Shown: positions 34,458-39,335 of the stretch, one piece after another
Layout of the letters: every line of letters starts with the position of its first letter
Numbering within the stretch: the stretch's first letter is position 1
Source of the DNA: JBHIAG01 sp046758465
GTDB lineage: Bacteria; Acidobacteriota; Terriglobia; Acidiferrales; 2-02-FULL-67-57
Assembly: GCA_046758465.1 (NCBI GenBank)
Contig: JBHIAG010000008.1
Coordinates: forward strand, 1-39,335
Reading direction: 5' to 3'
DNA length: 39,335 bases
Made by a program: the position numbers and the translations under genes
Notes under the pieces: generated by a model
Databases searched by the model: none
What the model was told of the DNA's origin: nothing
The model's input: only the letters and a program-made list of their open reading frames with translations

Positions 34458-34829
34458 TTAGAGGTGGCGGAGTTCGTCTTCGGAGAGGCCGAAGTAGTGG
34501 CCAAGTTCGTGGAGGACGGTGAGGCGGACCTGGTAGCGGATTTCGTCGTCGGTGGTGCAGATGGCTTCGATGTTTTTCTGGTAGAGGGTGATGCGGTCGG
34601 GGGCAGCCAGGGGGTCGAAAACGCTTTTGCGGGTGCGGGGGACGCCCTGGAAGACGCCCAAGATGAGCCGGCCGGTAGGAGGCCGATGGCGGTGCGGCGG
34701 CGTGCGGGGCCGCGGGGCGTCCTCGATGAGGACGACGATGTTTTCCAGTTTGCGGCGGAAGCGGGCGGGGAGGGAGTCGAGAGCTTCAGCGACCAGTTGT
34801 TGAAAGCGGCGGCGGTGCATTGCAGGCAT
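34458..34829 (-). CDS. zincin-like metallopeptidase family protein (DUF1025 type)
   Basis: This 123-residue minimal zincin has the motif HELGHYFGLSEDE: zinc ligands His107 and His111, catalytic Glu108 and third ligand Asp118, close to the C-terminus as usual in the family. The central part ITLYQKNIEAIC is also typical. A proteolytic function is likely but unproven for these small proteins. ATG 34829 or 34820 may be the start; neither has a Shine-Dalgarno. Confidence 0.85.
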   Translation of the reverse strand: MPAMHRRRFQQLVAEALDSLPARFRRKLENIVVLIEDAPRPRTPPHRHRPPTGRLILGVFQGVPRTRKSVFDPLAAPDRITLYQKNIEAICTTDDEIRYQVRLTVLHELGHYFGLSEDELRHL

Positions 34830-34877
34830 GAGCTTACGTCAGCGGAAGCAGGGAGTGGGAGATCCTTTGCCTTCCTC

Positions 34878-34938
34878 AGGGGCTAAAGTCCCTTTGTTTG
34901 TGGGCCAAAAATGGCGGGGCTAAAACCCCACCCCGCCA
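34878..34938. repeat. pair of CAGGGGC-TAAA palindromes between genes
   Basis: AGGGGC-TAAA-GTCCCT (34878-34893) is followed by TGGCGGGG (34912-34919) and CCCCGCCA (34931-34938), which enclose GGGGCTAAAACCCC. Both belong to the same family as 32891-32912 and fill most of the spacer between the VIT and zincin genes. Confidence 0.6.
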
Positions 34939-34980
34939 AAGGCCAGCAGGGAAAAACTAGCCTGCCCTACAACGTTCCCG

Positions 34981-35526
34981 CTAGGCCAGTTGGCGCAGGA
35001 AGTAACCCACGGCGTAGGCTACGACCGCCGCAATCGAACCAATCAGCAGCATCTCGAACGCGCTGGTAACCCAGCGGGCGCGGGTGACGAGAGTGCGCAG
35101 GCTGCCGACGGCAAACAGGGTGGCAGCGGTGGCCAGACAGGAGGCCAAGAAAATGTGGTCGCCGTGGACAAACCAGAAGGGCAGCAGCGGGACGCTACCG
35201 GCAGCGACGAAGGCGAGGAAGATAGCAGCCGCGTGCCCGGCGGCGTGCAAGCGGCTTTCGCTCACGACGCCGCTTATGCTCAATTGATAGTCCTGCTCGG
35301 AGCGCGTGCCGAGATAGTTGCCGGCGCCCATGGCAAAACCGTCGGCGAGCAGGTTGGCGAGGCCGAGAATGATGGCCACGCGCGGGCTGAGGGCGGCGCC
35401 GGTGACTCCGCTGACGACGGCGAAGGTGGTGATGATGCCGTCGTTGGCGCCGAAGACTAGGTCGCCAATGTGGTGTGCCCAAGAGGGCCAAAAGCCGAAC
35501 GAGCCGGGTGGGGCCTGTGTCTGCAT
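34981..35526 (-). CDS. VIT1/CCC1-family membrane transporter
   Basis: This 181-residue protein has about five hydrophobic segments and the VIT signature GANDGIITTFAVVSGVTGA, then NLLADGFAMGAGNYLGTRSE. Members move iron or manganese across membranes; this short bacterial form may do the same, but specificity is unknown. ATG 35526 was preferred over 35541 because GAGG lies 9 bases before it. The genes on either side look unrelated. Confidence 0.85.
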   Translation of the reverse strand: MQTQAPPGSFGFWPSWAHHIGDLVFGANDGIITTFAVVSGVTGAALSPRVAIILGLANLLADGFAMGAGNYLGTRSEQDYQLSISGVVSESRLHAAGHAAAIFLAFVAAGSVPLLPFWFVHGDHIFLASCLATAATLFAVGSLRTLVTRARWVTSAFEMLLIGSIAAVVAYAVGYFLRQLA

Positions 35527-35789
35527 GGGGTTGCGCCTCATGGTTTCAGGTTTTGCATTGCGCCCTGGATTCTACGCCGGGGGAGTGGGTAAGGGATAGC
35601 AAGAGGGAAGGCGGAGAGGGTCACTGGGCACCGGGTCGCAAGGGGCTAGGCGGTGAGGTCAGCTAGGAAGGCGTGCCAGGGTCTCCCCGGGACGGGCAAA
35701 GAGCTTGCGGTACCGTTTTGTACTTCCGCGTACTTCCTCCCTTACCGCCAGCTACCGCGCTGTGGGGGGAACGCGGTCCTGGGAGTGGG

Positions 35790-37088
35790 CTAGGCGGGGG
35801 TGAGTTCGGGGAGTTCGATGCGGACATGGGTGCCTTGGCCGGGGCGGGAGTCGATACGGAGGAGGTAGTCGCTGCCGTACAGGAGCTTGAGGCGCTCGGA
35901 GATGTTGCTCATTCCGATGCCACTCTGGTAGATGGCGGCAATGCGGTCGGGTGGGATGCCGACACCGTTGTCTTCGACTTCGATCACGAGTCGTCCGTTG
36001 GCGCGCGCAGTGCTCAGGCGGATGTAACCGCCTTCAATCTTCTCACTGAGGCCGTGGCGGATGGAGTTCTCGACAATCGGCTGCAGCAGCATGCTGGGAA
36101 CAATCGCATCGAGCGAATCCTCTTCCACCTGTTTGAAGAATTGCAGCTTCTCGGGCCCAAAGCGTTCCACTTCAATGGCAAGGTAGTCATCGATGAACTG
36201 CAGCTCTTCGCGCAGGGGGACAAAGGTTTCGTGCTTGCGCAGCAGTTGGCGGAGAATGTTGGAAAGCTTCACCACCAGCCCGCGCGCCGTTTCTCGATCG
36301 ACGCGAATCAGGGAGGCCACGGTGTTGAGCGTGTTGAAGAGGAAGTGGGGATTGATCTGGCTGGTCAAGGCTTCCATGCGCGCTTGCAGCAGCAGGCGGT
36401 CCTGCTCTTTGAGTTTGAGTTGTAGGCGTGTGTTGTTCCAGATCATCAGCGGGATGGCCACCGCCGTCACAGTCGTGACCACGACCAGCAGCAGCCAAAT
36501 GGGCTGCGGTGTGTCAACGTAGTAGAGCTTGCCCGGGAACGCGCGACCCAAGCCGATGCGCGCTAGCTCCAGCAGCACGCAGGCAAGCAGCGCCAGCATC
36601 TGCCAATCCCCCTGGCCGCGGAGCAGGAGGTCGCGCAGCCAGCGCGGAATGCTCAAGTAGACGAAGGGCCCGAAGCGCCACACCTGCTCCTTGTTGCGGC
36701 ACAACTGCCGCAACATCCCGCCCACGGCCCCGCAGCCAGCAGCAAACGGGAGCGACAGCAACTCATAATTGAAGAACGCCGGCAACGCCGCCAGCGCTCC
36801 TACCATCACGCCGGTGACTCGCCCTCCCACCAGCCCGGCGATCATCGCGCCTTCCAGGCTGATGTCAGTTGCCCGGTAGCCGAGCAGAATCCGTATCAAC
36901 ACCCCCAATGCCACCAGCGGTCCGAACAGCAACACGAATAAAATTTTTCGGTCGAACTCGCGCTGCTCCTTGAACAGCAGGCGCTGGAAAGTGGTCAGGC
37001 GCGCCAGCAGCGCTGCGAGTGACGACGCCACGCCCAACTTCACCAGCAGCGTGAAGACAACGTCTTTGAGCGGAAGTTCCGGACCCAT
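35790..37088 (-). CDS. LytS-type sensor histidine kinase
   Basis: This 432-residue kinase has an N-terminal membrane domain with five or six helices of the 5TM-Lyt type (about 1-215; GAMIAGLVGGRVTGVMVGALAALP is characteristic, key GLVGGR). A short coiled segment leads to a HisKA-like LytS domain with LTSQINPHFLFNTLNT (His248 is the phosphorylation site), then an HATPase with N-box PIVENSIRHGL (Asn341) and G-box DNGVGIP (373-379). Members signal to a LytTR response regulator, but no regulator gene adjoins it here. It is divergent from ribA. The start ATG 37088 lacks a Shine-Dalgarno. Confidence 0.9.
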   Translation of the reverse strand: MGPELPLKDVVFTLLVKLGVASSLAALLARLTTFQRLLFKEQREFDRKILFVLLFGPLVALGVLIRILLGYRATDISLEGAMIAGLVGGRVTGVMVGALAALPAFFNYELLSLPFAAGCGAVGGMLRQLCRNKEQVWRFGPFVYLSIPRWLRDLLLRGQGDWQMLALLACVLLELARIGLGRAFPGKLYYVDTPQPIWLLLVVVTTVTAVAIPLMIWNNTRLQLKLKEQDRLLLQARMEALTSQINPHFLFNTLNTVASLIRVDRETARGLVVKLSNILRQLLRKHETFVPLREELQFIDDYLAIEVERFGPEKLQFFKQVEEDSLDAIVPSMLLQPIVENSIRHGLSEKIEGGYIRLSTARANGRLVIEVEDNGVGIPPDRIAAIYQSGIGMSNISERLKLLYGSDYLLRIDSRPGQGTHVRIELPELTPA

Positions 37089-37180
37089 GGGCGTCAGGGT
37101 GGTTGGGGCCTGTTACGGCGACTACGGTAGCCGAAGGTGAGGAGTTTGTAAAGCGAGCCGCAGCACTGCGGCTTGCACAG

Positions 37181-37209
37181 TTGCTAGGGCTGGGGCATCG
37201 AGATAAAAT
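37181..37209 (+). promoter_or_regulatory. candidate ribA promoter overlapping the start region
   Basis: TTGCTA (37181-37186), 17 bases and TAAAAT (37204-37209). The -10 overlaps the ATG at 37208, so if it is used, translation must begin at ATG 37223, about 7 bases after the transcript start. Confidence 0.35.
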
Positions 37210-37837
37210 GGTGTTTCAGCAAATGCTCCGCAAGCCCAAACGAGCGCTGCGCGTGCGCAAAGTTGCCGCAGCACACCTGCCCACGCGCTTCGGCAGCTTC
37301 CGCATCGTGGGGTTCAAAGGCCCTAGCCCGCAGGATGCGGCCGTGGCCCTCATCAAAGGCAATCTGCGGCGCGCGGCGGCGCCCCTCGTGCGCGTCCACT
37401 CACAGTGCCTGACCGGCGACGTCTTTCATTCCCTGCGCTGCGACTGCCGCGCCCAACTCGAACTCTCCCTCCGGCGCATCGCACGCGCCGGTACCGGCGT
37501 CCTCCTCTACCAGCCGCAGGAAGGCCGCGGCATCGGCCTGCTCAAGAAGCTCCAGGCCTATGCCCTTCAAGATCGCGGTGCCGATACCGTCGAAGCCAAC
37601 CGCCGCCTTGGCTTCGCCGCCGACTTGCGCGACTACCGCTTCGCCGCCGCCGCCTTGCGCGCCCTGGGGCTGAAAAAGATTCGTCTGCTCTCCAACAACC
37701 CCGACAAAGTGCGCGCCCTGGAAACCGCCGGCCTTGAGATCACCCAACGCCTCCCCTGCCAGCCCCGGACTACCCGTGTCACCCGCGCCTACCTGCGCGT
37801 CAAGAAAGAAAAACTCGGCCACCTCCTCGCCCTCTAA
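37208..37837 (+). CDS. ribA: GTP cyclohydrolase II
   Basis: This 209-residue monofunctional enzyme catalyses the first step of riboflavin synthesis, opening GTP. The zinc site RVHSQCLTGDVFHSLRCDC has the three cysteines. QEGRGIGLLKKLQAYALQ and TVEANRRLGF (key residues QEGRGIGL) with RLLSNNPDKV follow. The motif HSECLTGD of most members is HSQCLTGD here. No RibB domain is fused. ATG 37208 is used; ATG 37223 would fit a promoter at 37181-37209, and the longer frame from 37103 looks non-coding. Confidence 0.9.
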   Translation: MVFQQMLRKPKRALRVRKVAAAHLPTRFGSFRIVGFKGPSPQDAAVALIKGNLRRAAAPLVRVHSQCLTGDVFHSLRCDCRAQLELSLRRIARAGTGVLLYQPQEGRGIGLLKKLQAYALQDRGADTVEANRRLGFAADLRDYRFAAAALRALGLKKIRLLSNNPDKVRALETAGLEITQRLPCQPRTTRVTRAYLRVKKEKLGHLLAL

Positions 37838-37844
37838 GCACGAG

Positions 37845-37925
37845 GCCGGAGGCAAGAGGCAGGAGGCACGGGGCACGACGCACGAATCACGGCCTACTGA
37901 CCGCTGACCGCTGACGGCTGCCCGC
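37845..37925. repeat. degenerate short-unit repeats after ribA
   Basis: AGGCAAGAGGCAGGAGGCACGGGGCACGACGCACGA (shown here as units AGGCAAG, AGGCAGG, AGGCACG, GGGCACG) is followed by CTGACCG, CTGACCG and CTGACGG. Both are 7-base quasi-tandem arrays lying between the convergent ribA and membrane-protein genes. Confidence 0.55.
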
Positions 37926-37928
37926 TGC

Positions 37929-39323
37929 CTACTCAAACACCCCCGCCACTCGCCGGTAGGCTTGATGAATAGAGGATCCCCAATAGGCCCAAAAGCCCAA
38001 TACAATAGCGGCTGCCCATAAAGCAAAGACCACATACAAGGGAACTGCACCGATTTTCTGAAATAGAATGAGATTCGGATAGCCCGCAACCCACAGATAT
38101 AGAGTAAATGTAGCGACGAACACAGTTAGCAAGTCATATTTGATAAAAACCGCTGCTAGGATTCCCCCAATGACGAAATAAAGCAATAGCGTTGCTGGCC
38201 ACGGATGGAGCCAGAAATGCCAGCCAATTAGCAGCAATGAATTCCATAATCCAACTCCCAGGATGGCAACAGTTGTATAGCCTCGCGCTCGGAACAAGAC
38301 GCACAACGGGAGTGCTACACCGATCAAAGTCGTCGCAACAGACCACATGAATGCCCGAGCCAGTGCATACAAGGCTGGTGACCATGACTGGGCAGGAAAG
38401 CCAACAACATCAGGATCAAGCCAACACAATTGTTCCCTCATCGCCAATTCTAAAAGTACGTTGTGTAAGCCGAGTAATGCGAATCCTGCCAGAGCTCCAC
38501 GCAACAGGCCCAGCCCCAGAGAAACCCGCAAACGGTTCCAGTTTACTCCTGCACTGAGAGCAAACAGTCGTGTTGGAAACTTCCGTCTCAACAGAGTTCT
38601 GATACCGCCAATCCATATGAAGGCAGTCGCAATGGTCATCATAAAAACAAATAGTAGGTTTTGAACCGCTGATCCTTCCTCCCATAGTGGTGACAATGCC
38701 ACCCATCCCTCAGCAGAGACGTATAGCAAAGAGACCACCAGCACAGGTTTCCATTGAATGAGGAGCTGCATGCGGAAACCAGCAAGTAGGAAGACCGCGA
38801 GGGCCATGACAGCTGCCGTTGTCGCAGACCACCACCACTCTGGGGTGTCGAGAGAGGCCGTTTCAAGCGAGGTTTGTGGCCCGATTGACTCCATCTCGCG
38901 CTGCACTCGCGCTAGGTGCCCACCCAGCACCTCATATTTGAAAACTTCCCTTCTTCCGTCGGTAACGTGCTGAGAGGCCAGTATCAACTCGTATTTCCAG
39001 CGCCCTTCTTCCTTCCCAAGGTGCTCGGTATCTATGACGACATGGCGGCTGGTAGCTCCGAAAACTTCCTCTAGGGTCCCGAAGCCCGCAGCTCTCAAGT
39101 CCTCCAAGGCTGGCGGTGACGAAGAAACTGGCGGTAATGTAGAGGCATCCCGGGAAAATGCGAAAAGTTCTCCGCTGGTAGCATCGATTCCGTAGGTTTG
39201 GGCAATATCCTCGTTGCCTGAATCGTTGGCTCCGACGATCCATCTTACGGGTCGCTCTTTGGGTAGTTGCTTGAGTGCTCTGTCACGTTCGTTTGGCCAT
39301 AGCAGATCGGACCAGTTCGGCAT
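37929..39323 (-). CDS. unrecognised multi-pass membrane protein, probably 5'-truncated
   Basis: At least 464 residues. The first about 165 are soluble with charged segments (GKEEGRWKYELILASQHVTDG and a repeat-like YEVLGGHLARVQRE; key RWKYELIL, FKYEVLGG). About eight hydrophobic helices follow, separated by basic loops (LLRRKFPTRLF). No catalytic motif was recognised, and the EExxxR motif of CPBP-type membrane proteases was not found. The open frame runs to the right edge without a stop, so the true start may lie outside the window; the ATG at 39323 has no clear Shine-Dalgarno. Codons are more AT-rich than in all other genes here (for example AAT, ATA and AGA appear often). It could be acquired or a fast-evolving membrane gene. 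Confidence 0.6.
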   Translation of the reverse strand: MPNWSDLLWPNERDRALKQLPKERPVRWIVGANDSGNEDIAQTYGIDATSGELFAFSRDASTLPPVSSSPPALEDLRAAGFGTLEEVFGATSRHVVIDTEHLGKEEGRWKYELILASQHVTDGRREVFKYEVLGGHLARVQREMESIGPQTSLETASLDTPEWWWSATTAAVMALAVFLLAGFRMQLLIQWKPVLVVSLLYVSAEGWVALSPLWEEGSAVQNLLFVFMMTIATAFIWIGGIRTLLRRKFPTRLFALSAGVNWNRLRVSLGLGLLRGALAGFALLGLHNVLLELAMREQLCWLDPDVVGFPAQSWSPALYALARAFMWSVATTLIGVALPLCVLFRARGYTTVAILGVGLWNSLLLIGWHFWLHPWPATLLLYFVIGGILAAVFIKYDLLTVFVATFTLYLWVAGYPNLILFQKIGAVPLYVVFALWAAAIVLGFWAYWGSSIHQAYRRVAGVFE

Positions 39324-39335
39324 GGCCAGTCCGAC

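Noticed and set aside
35527..35789. Gene-free 263-base spacer between the VIT and kinase genes
   Set aside because: It contains several GTAC and TACC words, but no convincing promoter, hairpin or coding frame was seen.

Overview
This window looks like chromosomal DNA of a GC-rich bacterium, most likely an acidobacterium or a close relative. That is an inference from several features. They are an LSm/Hfq-like protein with a long N-terminal extension, a DUF6677 membrane protein, a TolB-propeller/amidohydrolase fusion, a bacillithiol-type glycosyltransferase (BshA), and many small palindromic and tandem-like intergenic repeats. No rRNA, tRNA, CRISPR array, phage gene or transposase was seen.

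Layout. (1) 109-6480, minus strand: a tightly overlapping five-gene operon. Reading 5' to 3' it encodes CoA-transferase subunits A and B, a class III aminotransferase, an M28 glutamate-carboxypeptidase-II-like peptidase and a P1/DmpA-type aminopeptidase. The enzymes fit peptide breakdown followed by transamination and CoA activation, possibly of beta-amino acids. (2) 6648-12474: an S15/CocE-type hydrolase (plus), a large exported TolB-propeller/amidohydrolase (minus) and a small P-loop kinase-like ATPase (minus). (3) 12864-24105, plus strand: a five-gene alpha-glucan/trehalose operon, malQ-glgB-treZ-GH57(DUF3536)-treY, with overlapping or nearly abutting genes. It makes and remodels branched alpha-glucan and converts chain ends to trehalose. 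No TreX/GlgX debranching enzyme is present. (4) 24102-28481, minus strand: yggS, a DUF167 gene, a sodium/solute symporter, an M24 peptidase, a DUF6677 gene and a small membrane protein. (5) 28584-31244, plus strand: PilZ, thymidylate kinase, DNA polymerase III delta-prime and the LSm/Hfq-like protein. (6) 31281-37837: a hotdog thioesterase and an SDR (minus), BshA (plus), a zincin-like metallopeptidase, a VIT/CCC1 membrane protein and a LytS-type histidine kinase (minus), and GTP cyclohydrolase II (plus). The spacers here are full of palindromic repeats. (7) 37929 to the right edge, minus strand: an unrecognised multi-pass membrane protein in visibly more AT-rich DNA, probably cut by the window edge.

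Three themes deserve attention. The operon in region 1 may be an undescribed beta-peptide/beta-amino-acid catabolic unit. The operon in region 3 places an uncharacterised GH57-DUF3536 enzyme where a debranching enzyme would be expected. Several promoters sit directly against start codons (S15 hydrolase, PilZ, RibA), suggesting leaderless or nearly leaderless mRNAs. Dispersed repeats also appear to have entered coding sequence at two places. All functional statements rest on family recognition from motifs; no database search was possible.
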